In this document: positions 32,201-44,190 of the stretch, one piece after another
Layout of the letters: each line of letters begins with the position of its first letter
Numbering within the stretch: the stretch's first letter is position 1
From: Termitomyces sp. T153
Lineage: Eukaryota; Basidiomycota; Agaricomycetes; Agaricales; Lyophyllaceae
Length of the DNA stretch: 64,000 nucleotides
NCBI GenBank assembly: GCA_018296165.2
Contig: JACKQL020000035.1
Coordinates: forward strand, 372,001-436,000
Reading direction: 5' to 3'
Program-made: the position numbers and the translations under genes
Notes under the pieces: generated by a model
What the model saw: only the letters and a program-made list of their open reading frames with translations
Told to the model about the DNA's origin: nothing
Database searches by the model: none

Positions 32201-34324
32201 TTGAGTTGGGTAGGGGGGCACAGTCCTGAGGGTCAATTGGCACTGGGAGGCCCTTAGCCCAGAGAGAAACAGGGTGCGGAGTTGGTGGTATTAGCAGGAA
32301 TTAAGGGTTGGTTGCTGTTGGTTGCTCTGGCCTACTAGTTGGTATTGCTGGAGGTGTTCCACATAGTCTGCAGTGTTCTTGCTCCAGTCTTTCTAGTAAT
32401 GTTGGTCAACCTGAGTAACAAGTGCCTTGTAGCTGTTATATGTAGTTTGCTTGGGTGCAAGGCAGAGCACATCCTTGATTCATTGATGCAGGGCATGATG
32501 GAGGGCAAATTGGAGGGCATTGTAATTCCATTACAGTATCAAAGATGCCAAACTTACTAGAGAACTCCTGGGTGAAGGCAAGCTAATTGGAGAGCATGGA
32601 ATTGTTGGGGTCAAACTGGAGTAGCGCCATGTAGTAGTTGAAGGTAATACCTTGCAAATATGATGCAGCAAAGGCTACTCATGAGCTTTCAAGCTGGAAG
32701 GTAATGGGCTTAGCTTGGAACATGGTTAAGCACTGTGTTAGGAAGATTCTTCACTTCTGGGGGTCACGACCAGTAAATGGTTTGGACTTTTGAATGTCAA
32801 GCTTTTCTTCCTGAGCCAGTGCATTGTGAGTATTATCCTGGATGTTTTGGGTTTGGGGTGGGGATCCAGCATTGTAGTAGTAGTAGTAATTGTTCCCATT
32901 TCTGCACTAAGGGAGGAAGTTGTCCATAGCCAGGCCCCATCCTCCAGGAGGTCTGCTGTTGGGAGGTCCACTGCTGAAGAGTTGGCCCATGTTGCCTGGG
33001 AGAGGCTCCAGGGCCCATCAGGGAAGAGGGGGTCCTCTGGGAGTGGGAGAGTCCAAAGTAATTAGTGTTGGCAAGAGTGTTGGGCATTGGAATGGGTGAA
33101 AGATGAGGAGGGTTGATGGAAAAAGAGGGTCAGGGTGCTTTGGGGCCTATGGGTTGCCTTAGGAGGAGTGGGACATTCTGGTGGGGTGGAGGGGCATTGA
33201 CACAGGGAGCATGGAGGTCAAAATGAGGGAGTCTGTCTCAAGGAGAGCCGTTGCACAGAGTAATCTCATCAGCAGAGTTACTAGGCTCATCAATGTAGGA
33301 GAGGGTTTCGTTGTCATTGTTGATGCACAGGGGGGATTGTTGGGTGTGGGGCTCAAAGATGGCGGGTTGATCCCATGTACAGAAGGTGCTAGAGATGGAG
33401 TTTGTCTAAGGACAAGCAGAGAGGGCCAGGGTGTGGGCAGCGGGTTAATCAAACAGCCCTCTCATGGAGTTGAGGCTTTTCAAGATGTTGGATGCCATAT
33501 TAAGCTCTTTCTGCTAGCAGAGAATGAGAGGCGGGACTTTGCTTTGTGGCCCAACAGGTTTCTTGCACTGCACATGGAAGGAGTGGGAGGGGTCCCAAGA
33601 ATTCTTAAATGGATGAGAGTTTAGACTGGTGTGGATTTCTTTGACCAGGGCACAGAGCTTGTTTTGCAGGTTGGCATCAATTCCCAGGATGCCTTGCATG
33701 GTTTTGGGGAGGTTTTCCTGCAGGTAATGTTTGTAAAAGTTGAGGAGCTGATCTGCCTAAACCTCTAGAGTCATGGGGGTGTTAGAGTAGCCTAGGTTGA
33801 CAAGGAGGGTGCAGGCATGCCTTGCAAACTCCACAGGGGAGAGGCAGAGAGAGTGGAGGACTTTGTTGCACTGCTGGATGAAGGCTTTGACCCATTGCTG
33901 CCTGGGAGAGGGAGGGGTTTGAGCAGAAAATGGTAATTGAGGAGGAGAGTAATTATTTAAGTGCTCTAGAGAGGCTGGGGCTGCAGCAGGTACTGGATAT
34001 ACATAGTAGTGAGCAGGTGGGAGGTAGGCAGGATTGGGGGGTGCTGCAGAGAATCCTTTAGAGTACATGTGGAGGTAGTTGCCATTGGTAGGGAATTTTG
34101 GAGAGTGGCACCAGCCCAGGAGTATTCTCTGGCTGATGGAGGGTGCATAGAATGCCTGGTTGGGGTCAGGAGTCCAATGGTGGGAAACATACTAATCTGC
34201 AGGTGAGCCTAGGTAGAATGGGGCATATTGATTTTCAGGGACCAGCCAACTGTAGATGTCAGTTAGGTAGCTAGCTGGGTTGTACATGGGGTTATACACA
34301 GACATTGAGAACAGAGTAAGGAGG
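32201..34324 (-). pseudogene. Gypsy-1 copy B: gag
   Basis: Decayed gag between the 5' LTR and the zinc knuckle, read on the minus strand. It keeps KAFIQQCNKVLHSL, SPVEFARHACTLLVNLGYSN, LPKTMQGILGIDANLQNKLC and ALVKEIHTSLNSHPF. These match the gag beside LTR C (41,537-40,655). There are several frame changes and stops. A proline-rich N-terminal section lies at about 33,960-34,190. Confidence 0.75.
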
Positions 34325-34337
34325 AGTCTTGATATTA
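34325..34337 (-). other. Gypsy-1 self-priming primer-binding site (copy B)
   Basis: Minus strand TAATATCAAGACT, immediately after the 5' LTR. It is the exact reverse complement of AGTCTTGATATTA, the predicted transcript start within the LTR (34,894-34,906). The same arrangement is found at 41,525-41,537 for copy C. Confidence 0.75.
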
Positions 34338-35390
34338 TGTCAGGTTCCACTGACTATGGAGGCTCAGCTACACTGGCAAGTCTTTACTAGGCAGACATGA
34401 TGTCCTGCACTTATAACCTAGCATTCTGAAGGTGGCACAAACAATAGCAACTTGCAAGGAGAAGCCAAGCAAAGCGGTCTGAGCAAGTCTGGAGTGGTTC
34501 AGGGAAGTCTAAGACTAAGTATATTAACATTGTGCTTGGGTAGGCATCAGGAACAAGTTTGTGAGCACATAAATAGAATGCAGGGTATGTGGAGGCTTTG
34601 CAAGTGATGGGAGCAGAGCTGGACTTTGATGGGGGACTAGTCAGGACTGATGGGTGCTAGGGCCAAATGAGGGGTGAGGTCCCAGAGTTGCCATAAGAAT
34701 GTTTGAAGGTCATAGTGCATGTGCAGAGTTTGTAATGATGTTGGAGACAAAGAAACTTAGGGAAACAAAGGAAACAGAGACAGCTGAGATGAGATGGAGA
34801 CAAGACAAGATGGGACTGAGAAAGAGATAGATTTGAGACAAGGAAATAGAGACAGAGACAAAAAAAATATAAGACACAAGTAACTAGTTAATGTAATATC
34901 AAGACTAGAGTATGAAATGCTACTCTACAAATTATATACTGACTACTGGAGAGCTCTGGGAAATAGTGAGTGTGATGGTGGGGTTTGATGAAGCCATACA
35001 GAGTCAATGGGTGTCAGTTGTAATCAGGGGGCAGGCCATGGCAATATTCTGATGGGATCAGTTGAGGATGCAGGCTGTTCTGGGGGCATCATGATGCTCT
35101 GGAGCTGGTCAGACAAACCAGGGAGATGAGTTGGTGATATGTGCCAGAGTTAAGAACAGTGGGGAGGGTTTCAAGGGCTTAAGGGAGTTGAGAGAAGCAT
35201 TAATGGCTGTGGAGAAGGCATTAGAGTTAGCCAGGGAGCCATTGGGGTTTGCTGAAGAAGTGTTGGAGTTACCTAGAGTGAGCATGGGGGGTGAATAAGG
35301 GTTGAGGGAGTTTGATGGGGCATCAGGGAGGGCTCAGTGAAGTGAGCAGGTTAGAAACAATGTTGGGGGTCCAGAGAGTGAGTCATGACA
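34338..35390 (-). repeat. Gypsy-1 LTR B (5' LTR of copy B)
   Basis: 1,053 bp, minus strand TGTCATGACT...AACCTGACA, with primer-binding site and gag directly downstream. TATA box AGTATATAAT at about 34,931-34,940 and predicted start AGTCTTGATATTA at 34,894-34,906. Its upstream edge cuts into the integrase of a second gypsy family at 35,391, so copy B is the younger insertion. Confidence 0.85.
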
Positions 35391-36480
35391 ATGTCATCCT
35401 TAGCCTTTGCTAGTGCTGCTTGGGCCTCCTCCTGTGACCTCTTCATCTGGTCCACAGATTTGTTTACTGCTTCATTATCTGAGGGTTGGGCTTGGTATGC
35501 ACAGATGCTGTCTGGTGTTAAGGAAGAATGGGGAGAACTGGATGGATGCATGAATGTAGTTGTTGTATTGGAACTCAGCATTGAGGAGGAGTTCATCCCA
35601 GTCATCCTAGCACTCATTGCAGGAAAGGTGGAGGTACTGCTCCAACTCCTGGTTTATGCATTTAGTCTGGCCATTGGACTGCAAGTGGTAGGCAGTGGAG
35701 GTGTAAAGCTTCACACTAAGTAGTCAGTAGAGCTCCCTAGTAAAGTCCACCACAAATTGTGGCCCCCAGTCAGAGACATAGGTGTCAGAGAGGCCATGGA
35801 GCTTCCAGATATTTCTCTGGTACAGGTTTGTGGCACCCATGGCAGAGCAGGTGGTATGGGTCAGAATGAAGTGCACTTGCTTGCCATACAAGTCCACCAC
35901 CACCATAATCACATCATAACCATGAATGTTGGGGAGTTCTGTGATGAAGACAATGGAAGCCACACTCCATTATTCTGTGGGCATGGGCAGTAGGTGTAGC
36001 TGTCCATAGGAGAGGCAGCTAGTGTAGGACCCAATATACTGGGGCATCTGGGGCCACCAGTAGTTCTACAATACTAGCTCCAATGTTTTCCATTGTCCAG
36101 GGTCCCCTGCAATGCAAGAGTTGTGTTGTTGCTCCACAATCCTCTGACAGAGCTCTGGAATGTTGGGCACATAGATACAATCCCTAAAGGTCAGGATCCC
36201 ATTCCAGAGAGCTCATTTGTCTGCATGGACTAACTTAGCACCAGTGGTATGCCCTGACTTCAGTGTCTAAGCTGCCTGCATGATGAGTTCCTCCTGCTGA
36301 CCATTCCAATCACCCCACTAGATGTCCCAGAGAGTGTCCACCTCTGCTCCTTTGATGGCTAGACCCTCCATGGCTCAGATTGCAAACAGTTCACAGTCAA
36401 GGAGCACAATGTTGCTGTTATCAACCTTCCCTCTCCCCATACCATGGTCCGCTCTCCAGAACAAAGCATCTAGTTTCTCC
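35391..36480 (-). pseudogene. Gypsy-2: integrase, interrupted by LTR B
   Basis: Minus-strand integrase of a second Ty3/gypsy family. The zinc-binding section lies at about 36,010-36,200 (IVEQQHNSCIAGDPGQWK). The core has IVFITELPNIHGYDVIMVVV, KLHGLSDTYVSDWGPQFV (second catalytic Asp retained) and TAYHLQSNGQTKCINQELEQ, where the catalytic Glu after QT is Lys. It ends at LTR B without its C-terminus. Stops and TGA/TAG codons are frequent. Confidence 0.83.
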
Positions 36481-37860
36481 ATGCTCTGGCCAGGCTTGTA
36501 GTGCACTAAGAAGTCAAAGTTGGCAAGGTAGAGGGACTACCAGGCCTGTCAGTGATTGAGCTTCTTGGCTGTCCAGAAGTATTTTAGGTTCTTATAATCT
36601 ATTCAGACCTCAAACTTGTGCTATGTGCCTTCCAGGAAGTGCCACCACTTCTTGAACAACCAGATGATGGCCAGCATCTCCTTGTCATGGATCTCATAGT
36701 TCCACTCTACCTGCATTTAGGCTCTTAGAGTAAAAGGCCACTGGATGCCACTTCCCATCCTCTGGGGATTGCTGTAAAAAAACAGCCCCTATAGCAAAGT
36801 TGGAGCTGTCAGCTTCCACCTAGAAGGGAGAGTTGCCATCTGGGAAGAGGACAGGTCTGGAGATCATGGCACACTTGAGGGCATTAAAGGCTGCCTGCTC
36901 CAGAGGTCCCCAACTCCACACAACATCCTTTTCAGTGAGATTAAATAGCAGATGGGCATGGTGCAAGAAATCCTGGATAAATCTCCAGTAGAAGTTTGCA
37001 AAGCCAAGAAATGCCTGCACCTCCTTCTTGTTCTTGGGCTCCGGCCACTCTGCCATACCTGCTACCTTCACCAGGTCCATCTCTGTGGCTCTATGCAAGA
37101 TGATCAGGCTGAGATAGTCAATCTGGGTCTGTTCAAACTCACAGTTCTCCAGTTTGAGATAGAGCTGGTGCTGGTGGAGGCATTCCAATATGAGGCAAGT
37201 GATTCAATAGTGTTCTTCCAGCATTTTGGAGTAGATGAGGATGTTGTTGAGGTATACACACACTATGCCCTCCACAATAAGGTCCCAGAAGATGTTGTTT
37301 ATCATTGTCTGAAAAGTGGCAGGGCTGTTGGTGAGTCTGAAGAACATAACAAGCAGTTCAAACAATTGTTGGTCCAGAAGGTGGCCTTCCATTTGTCTTC
37401 TTCCTGGATATGCACATTGTTGTAGCCCTGCCAGATGTCCAGTTTAGTGAAGTATTGCACACCCCAGAGGTTGTTGATGAGCTCAGAGATGAGGGGGAGG
37501 GGGTAGCAGTTCTTTACTGTCATGGCATTGAGAACCCAATAATCCTAGACCAGTCAGAGCAAGCCATTCTTCTTCTTGATGAAGAAGGCCAGAAAAGCCA
37601 TTGGAGACTTGGAAGCGCAGATGTGACCAGAGTCTGGGTTCTCTTGCAAAAAGGCATCAAGCTCATCTTGCTCCCTGGGCACTAGTGGGTAGACCTTACA
37701 GCTGGAGAGTGTAGTATCCAGCAGCAGTTCAATGGTGTGGTCCCACCTTGTGTGCTCTAGAAGTGAGTCAAACAAGGCTTTGGAGAACACATCCTCAAAT
37801 GCATGGAGGTAGGGAGGTATGACATCTTAGAACTCTGGGGGTGCAGCATTAGCAGCAAGT
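36481..37860 (-). pseudogene. Gypsy-2: reverse transcriptase and RNase H
   Basis: Minus-strand RT with KVYPLVPREQDELDAFLQEN, KSPMAFLAFFIKKKNG, NCYPLPLISELINNL, FTKLDIWQGYNNVHI and SPATFQTMINNIF. The catalytic box reads VYLNNILIYS, so both Asp of YLDD have become Asn. The tether AEWPEPKNKKEVQAFLGFAN and RNase H entry VEADSSNFAIGAV follow at about 36,770-37,060. Sequence is clearly different from Gypsy-1. Confidence 0.87.
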
Positions 37861-38760
37861 GCCTGGGCCAGCTGCTGGAATGTGGTCTGGCTAGCCCAGA
37901 TCTCTGCAACTGAGGGCAGCAGGTGTATAGTGGTAGTGTAGATCTGGTTCCCCACTTCTACTGCTTCATCCAGGAGCTCCAGCTTGTGTATGCCACCAAA
38001 CTCCTCTCCATGCTCCTCCTCCATGGCTCCACCACTGCTCTGGTTGTCCTTGTAGAGGGCCTCTCTACAAGGGAATGCCAGAGGCAGGGGATCCAGGAGG
38101 TTCAGATTGGCAAAGGGGAGAGGCCATGCACAACATGCGCAGATGGCTGTGTGCTCTTAAACTTGAGCCTGGCATTCTTTCCTGTCCTTGGCAGTGCAGG
38201 CAGAGCACTTTCAAGGGCACCTGCTCAGGATTACCTCTCCCTTGGTCCAATCTACCTTGGGGTTGTGCTTGTGGAGCCGTGTGAAACCAAAGATCATGTC
38301 CTGCCTACCCAAGCTGGTGATGGCAAAAATGGTGCACTCCATGTGATTCTAATAATGGAGGACCAGGTCAATCATGGAGCTGATGGTTCCTGCTTCATTG
38401 GGTGTTCCATTAATGTTATAGACTAGAATCAGCTTGGGGAGGGGCTGCATGGTCAGGCCATGGCATTTAACAAACTCTGAGTCCAAAAACAGTCTCATTG
38501 CTCTGCTATCCAGAAGAGCCATGACTCCATGGGTTTGCTGGGTGTCTGTGGTCTCTATCTCCATGTTAAGGTGCAGGGAATTGGTGGACAGGTTGGAAGC
38601 CATCACATACTGTTGGGGCACTTGATGTGCCCAGGTGAGGCTGTGCCAGTGGACTCTTAGAGGTGTTGGGGAGCTCAGTGGGCACTCTGGAGTTGGTATT
38701 TGTATGTCTAGAGGGGAACATTGAGACTCTTCTGTCTCAGAATGAAACACATTAGAAAAG
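37861..38760 (-). pseudogene. Gypsy-2: aspartic protease and linker
   Basis: Protease motif MALLDSRAMRLFLDSEFVK at about 38,470-38,530 on the minus strand. The catalytic DSG reads DSR, a G-to-A change that should abolish activity. The linker to RT contains IFGFTRLHKHNPKVDW (about 38,250-38,300). Confidence 0.78.
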
Positions 38761-40654
38761 GCAATTTCATTTTCTATCAACAGACATGAGAACCTGTTAG
38801 CATCCATCAACAGAGGCATACACCTCATCTGTTGCTCAACTAAAAATCCTCCTCCAGCTCCAGGGGTGATGCACATGCGCTGATATTCTCTGGAGTCAAC
38901 TCTGGTGTAAGCCTGTCTGGCAATGAAGCTCCAGCAGCATCCTTTGCAGCTAGCAGCTGCAGGAGGAGTTCCTCCTGCTCTGCTATGGAAAGGTAACATA
39001 CCTTCAGGCCCAGGGGGCAGTGCTGTGCAAAGTGCCCAGGCTTCTGGCATCTCTAGCATAGCAGCAGCATGGTGCAGAGCTGTCTGGCAGCATTCACATC
39101 TATAGGGATACCCAGTGGCAGGGGGCATGTTGTAGGGAGGGCCAGAGTAAGGGCTGGCATTGGATGAGCAGGTATGGGATAGCAGAGATTGGTGATTGGA
39201 GCAGAGCACATTGTGGAATGTGGGTGGCAGAGCTCCCTCTGAATCTCCATGAGTTGCTATTGGTTCTGGGCCACTTCATACCATGATGCAATCTTTTTAT
39301 TGTCTGGGCAACCCTCTGCAAGATTGTCAATACATTCCACCAGTGCAGGGTGCAGGCCATCCCAGAAGGTGAGGCATAATTGAAGGCTGTTGAGGTAGGT
39401 GGCTTGCTTGACCAGAGCCCAGAATGAGTCAATGTACATGTCTAACATATGCTTTCCTTGCCCTTATTGCTCCCTATCATGTAATGTCAATGCCATGGTC
39501 TTGGCAGGGTCTAGTGGAAAAAACTCCACACAAAAGTCCTTCTTGAAGGTGGCACAGTCCAGAGAACTTTCAACACCTCCAGGGCAATAGAGGATTTGTA
39601 GTGTGTAGGTGGAAGCATATCCAATTTTCATGTACAACAGTATCCAGGCTATTTTCAATGTGTCGGAGTCAAAGGTGTCCCTACTGAGATGGATGTAGGT
39701 GAGGCAGGATTGAAGGAATTGTTCCCCACTGGAGCAGGCACCATTGTATGCATCTGGTAGGGCAGAGCATGGAATTCATAGCTGTAAGGTCACTAGAGCT
39801 GCAGAGACAGGTGCAGACACAGTTGGGGCTAGTTCTGCAGCTGGGAGAGGTGTGGAGGTAGGAGTTAGGCATTTGAGCAATGCCTGGAGCAACTGGGAGA
39901 TAAGATCTGTGGTTTGATGAAGAGTAGAGAGTTCAGTTGTATGGTGAGTGAGAGATGATTGTGTTAATTGCACCTGGGTTTCTAGATGTAGCAGGTGGAT
40001 TCAGGCTTTGTCTTATAGGGCTGGGGCCTCCAAGAGTGTGTCTGGGCTGGCAAGCTGAGACATAGAACTCTGTGGTGCTTAATCCTGGCAGAGAAGCAAC
40101 AGATAGTGGCTTGGAGGTTACTTGCAGCTATGAGGAGCTTCCAGACCAGTTTTAGGAGACTTATTCTGCTGTAAGGGCAATCTCCAGAGCAGCAGATCAG
40201 AGTCACACAGCTGACAGAGGGGAATCTGGAGTATATTAGCAGGAGTAGACAATGATACAATCAGTAACTAATCACCTAGCAGAGGAGAATGCAAAGAGAA
40301 CAAGTCTAAAGATCCCTGCTGCTCAGTGCAGTGCATCAGCAGATGGTGGAGGCATGGGAACTACTGTACTAGTCCTAACCCTGGTACAATGATCAGTGAG
40401 GTCATACAGAGAACTCTGCAGTTCTCCAGAGATCTCCAGGGTTCTAAAATGAGCCCCAAAGACGTCAAACAAGCTGCAGAGGCACTTAGGTTGCAGAGGT
40501 TAGAAATGGAAGTTCTTGACTGTCAGAGGACTCTGCACTCACCCCAATGCCTCTGCAAACTTCTTCAGAGTTACATCTGCCTGCATGATGCAGAATGCCT
40601 CCAGGACTGCCATCACTACTCCTGGCTCAAAGTTCAGCTTAGAAGAGCACACCA
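38761..40654 (-). pseudogene. Gypsy-2: gag with zinc knuckle, and 5' flank
   Basis: Minus-strand gag includes LDMYIDSFWALVKQATYLNS, LRLCLTFWDGLHPALVECID-like sequence at about 39,300-39,430 and a knuckle at about 39,020-39,065. The knuckle reads C-stop-RC-QKPGHFAQHC, with a TAG inside the first C-x2-C. It is followed by LSIAEQEELLLQLLAAKDA. Sequence from about 40,000 to 40,654 has no clear frame and may be 5' untranslated or LTR sequence of this element; I could not define LTR ends. Confidence 0.7.
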
Positions 40655-41524
40655 GAGCCCTCTGCAGGGTTGAAGCTTCTCAAGATATTGAATGCCAAGT
40701 TAATCTCTTCTTGCTAGCAGGGAATGGAAGGCAGGGCTTTGCTTTGTGTTCTGATGGGTTCCTTGTGTTGCACATAGAAGGGATAGGAGGGGTCTCGAGG
40801 GTCCTTGAATGGGCAGGAGTTTGGACTGGTGTGGATCTCTTTGACCAGGGCACGGAGCTCATTTTGCAGGTTAGCATTGATTCCTAGGGTGCCTTGCATA
40901 GTTTTGGAGAGGTTTCCCTGCAGGTGACATTCATAGAAGTCAAGGAGCCAATCCACCCAAACCTCCCAAGTCATAGGAGTGTTGGAGTAGCCTAGGTTGA
41001 CAAGGAGGGTGTGGGCATGCCTTGCAAACTCTATGGGGGAGAGGTGAAGGGAGCAGAGAACTTTGTTGTGCTGCTGAACATAGGCTTTGACCTGTTGCTA
41101 TCTGAGAGAGGGAGGGATTTGAGCATGGAGTAGCAATGAAGGAGGGGAGTAATTATATGGGTGCTCTGGAGGGGTTGGGGTGGCAGCAGGGACTGAGGAT
41201 GCATAGTAGTGAATAGGTGGAAGATAGGTGAGGTTGGGTAGTGCTGCAGAGAATCATCCTGAATACATGCAGAAGTAGTTGCCATTGGCAGGGAATGCTG
41301 GAGGGTGGCGCCAGCCCAGAGGTACTCCCTGACTGATGGAGGGAGCATAGAACACCTGGTTGGAGTTAGGAGTCCAATGACAGGGAACATACTAATCCAC
41401 AGGTGGGCTTGAGTAGAACAGGGCATATTAATTTTCAAGGACTAGCCAACCATAGACATTGGTTAGGTAGCCAGCAAAGTGGTATGTGGAGTTATTCACA
41501 GACATCAAGAATGGGGTCAGGGGG
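40655..41524 (-). pseudogene. Gypsy-1 copy C: gag fragment
   Basis: Minus strand gag homologous to copy B, including NLSKTMQGTLGINANLQNEL and ALVKEIHTSPNSCPF near 40,800-40,920. It is truncated at about 40,655, where Gypsy-2 sequence starts. Confidence 0.8.
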
Positions 41525-41537
41525 AGTCTTGATATTA
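41525..41537 (-). other. Gypsy-1 primer-binding site (copy C)
   Basis: TAATATCAAGACT on the minus strand directly after LTR C. The predicted transcript start in this LTR reads AGTCTTGATATTG (42,118-42,130), giving 12 of 13 complementary bases. Confidence 0.7.
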
Positions 41538-42571
41538 TGTTAGGTTCCACTGACTATGGGTGCTCAGCTACACTGGGCAAGTCCTTACTAGGTGGACACA
41601 ATGTCCTGTGCTTATAACCTAGCATTCCAGGGTTGGCACAGACTAGAGGGACTTGCACAGGGAAGTTAGGGAAAGTGGTCTGGGCAAGTCTGGAGTAGTC
41701 TGGGCAAGTCTGAAGTGGTCTGGGTAAGTCTAAGACTCAGTATATTGTATATTGAGCATTGGGCTTGGGCAGGCATCAGGAAGAAGTCTGTAGGCATGCA
41801 AATAGACTGTGGGGCAAGTGGAGGCTTTGTGAACAATGAGAGCAGAGCTGGAGTTTGTCAGGAGATCAATTAAGACTTGATGGGTTCCAGGGCTGAGCAA
41901 AGAGTGAGGTCCAGAGTTGTTGTAAGAATGTTTAAAGATCATAGCATGTGTGCAGAGTTTGTGCTAGTGTCGGAGATGAAAAGAACTTAGGGACACAAAG
42001 GAAACAGAGACAATCAAGATGAGACAGAGACAAGATGAGACTGAGAAAAGAGATAGATTTGAGACTAAAATAGAAATGGAGACAAAAGGAACACAAGATA
42101 CAAGTAACCAGTTAATGCAATATCAAGACTAGAGTACGAGGTGCTACTCTACAGGTTATATACTGACTATTGGAGAGCTCTGGGGGACAGCAGGTGTGGC
42201 AGTGGGGCTTGATGGAGCTGTGTGGTGTTGATGGGTGTCAGTTGCAATCAGGGGACAGGCCATAGCAATATTCTGATGGGATCAGTTAGGGATGTGGGCT
42301 GCTCTGGGTTTGTTGTGATGCTCCAGAGTAGGTCAGGTGAACTAGGGTAGTGAGCCAGGGACATACAACGGGGTCAGGAACAGTGGGGAAGGGTTCTAGG
42401 AGCTTAGGGAGAGCATCAACAGCTGTGAAGAAGGCATCAGAATTGGCCAGGGAGTTATTGGGGTTTGCCAGAGAAGTGTCAGAGTTACCCAGAGTGGGTG
42501 CAGAGGGTGTACAATGAGGGAAGCAAGTGGGCTGGAAACAATGTCAGGGGTCTAGGGAGCAGGTTGTGACA
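41538..42571 (-). repeat. Gypsy-1 LTR C (5' LTR of copy C)
   Basis: 1,034 bp, minus strand TGTCACAACCT...AACCTAACA. The LTR is followed by primer-binding site and gag. TATA-containing AGTATATAAC lies at about 42,158-42,167, upstream of the predicted start at 42,118-42,130. The right edge abuts unrelated CpG-poor sequence. Confidence 0.85.
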
Positions 42572-43520
42572 CTTCCCACTCCATCATATTGACCACAAAA
42601 GCCTACAACACTTTGCTAGCAAGAAATTTGTACTCTCTGCACCCTCTCAACTGAACCCCCAGGATATCAACTCTCTGACACAAGTCCCACCATCATAGGA
42701 ATCACCTTCAACCCCAACAGCCCCCCTCCTCAACAATGAATCAAGATTCCAAGACTGGCACCCCATCACCAACTCTGAATCCAATTTTTGGCACTCCATC
42801 ACCAACTCCATATCCAATTTCCTGAACCAGCCAGGACTACTCTAGTTACCAGAATGTTGACCCCATACAACATTTGACTGGACAAGCTCTGCAATGAAAT
42901 TCCCAAGCAAGGATACAAGCCCAGCAAACCCCCTCTCCCTCTCCCTCCAGTTCTCTAGGGATCTAACACCTCTGACCCAACTCCAGCAGCTCTGGAGCAA
43001 CCAAAAAAATACCCAGCCCACAGATGGCCAAGAAAGGAAGGAAAATGCACTCCATCTCAGCCTTCTTGAACATGCCCCAAAGGTGCCCCCTGACAAGCCC
43101 CAGAAATCAATGCAAAGACTGTAGTACCCAAACCAATGATGCCAGATGACTCCAGACCCTGCCACCATTACTTCAACACCCTCTCCCAATTGATCTGGAA
43201 CTCCTGGCATTCAAATATTTGATGCTGCTCCCTCTGCATGCACTTTACAAGATGGGACCTCCACCTACCAACTACCAGTCATGCTGTCCTTACCAGAAGA
43301 ACACACAAGTGCAGGAATTACTCTGCCAGAGCAGGATGGGAGAAAGACATTCTATATGAAGTAGTTCCTCCAGAGTATCATAAACTCACTGACATGTTCT
43401 CCAAAGGAAGCAAAGACTCCTCCCATCACCCCTCCAAACCCCATCATCACAACCTCAACACTCAATCACCTCAAACCCAGAAGCCTTGACAATTGAAAAT
43501 GCACCCTGACCTAGTTCCCC
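42572..43520 (+). pseudogene. Gypsy remnant, plus strand (protease-RT linker)
   Basis: A heavily decayed plus-strand frame. The clearest part is LYEVVPPEYHKLTDMFSKGS with KPHHHNL at about 43,355-43,455. This matches the linker that precedes RT in gypsy polyproteins (VPPEYHEFADVFSK type). RT itself is missing. The family cannot be decided. Confidence 0.6.
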
Positions 43521-44190
43521 CAGAATGTGCCTTGAAGGCTTCCCCACCAGATTGACTTGGAAATAACTGATGACTCTAGGTAGCTCTGGACCCTGCCATT
43601 GCAACTCTGAACCTACTACCATCAAACATCAAACAAGAGACTCCTAGTATCAAAGATGCATCCCTGCCTCCTTGGATGCCCCTCCAAGGCTCTCCTCCAA
43701 CATCTTGTAAAATTGATATAGAGATATAGAGAACCAAGGCACCTTAACCCATGACCACAGGTAGCTCTGGACCTCTGAAAACTATAGCAGGGGAAATCTG
43801 ACAAGGACTGGGAAAGGAGAAGAGAAAACAAATGGGATGTCCCCTGACATTGTGGTCCTTGACAGATATCTAGAGTTGCAGGGCATGTAGTGCTCTGTGC
43901 AGTTGGCTAGAAGGTCTAAGTTAGTTTTACTTAGTCTTAGAAGTTGACAAGCCACTGTGCTGGTGGCCATCAATGATTATGTCAGCCAATTTTTCTAGCT
44001 GAGCACAAAGTCCAACTGGACTTTGTCTTCCTACCCATTATTGGTGCTACATGCCAACATTAACAGAGAGGACTGAACCTTTGCCTCATGGGCAAGAAAA
44101 AAAAAATGGCCAGGCAAGGTGGACACAGATCCACCAGGATATGCATTGAGCTCTGGACAGAGCTCAAGAGGGTGAGGGTCAGGGAGTAGC
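43521..44190. other. CpG-poor anonymous DNA
   Basis: No frame, repeat or motif that I can support, apart from short stop-interrupted frames and a 12-A run near 44,096. Probably decayed transposon sequence. Confidence 0.4.
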
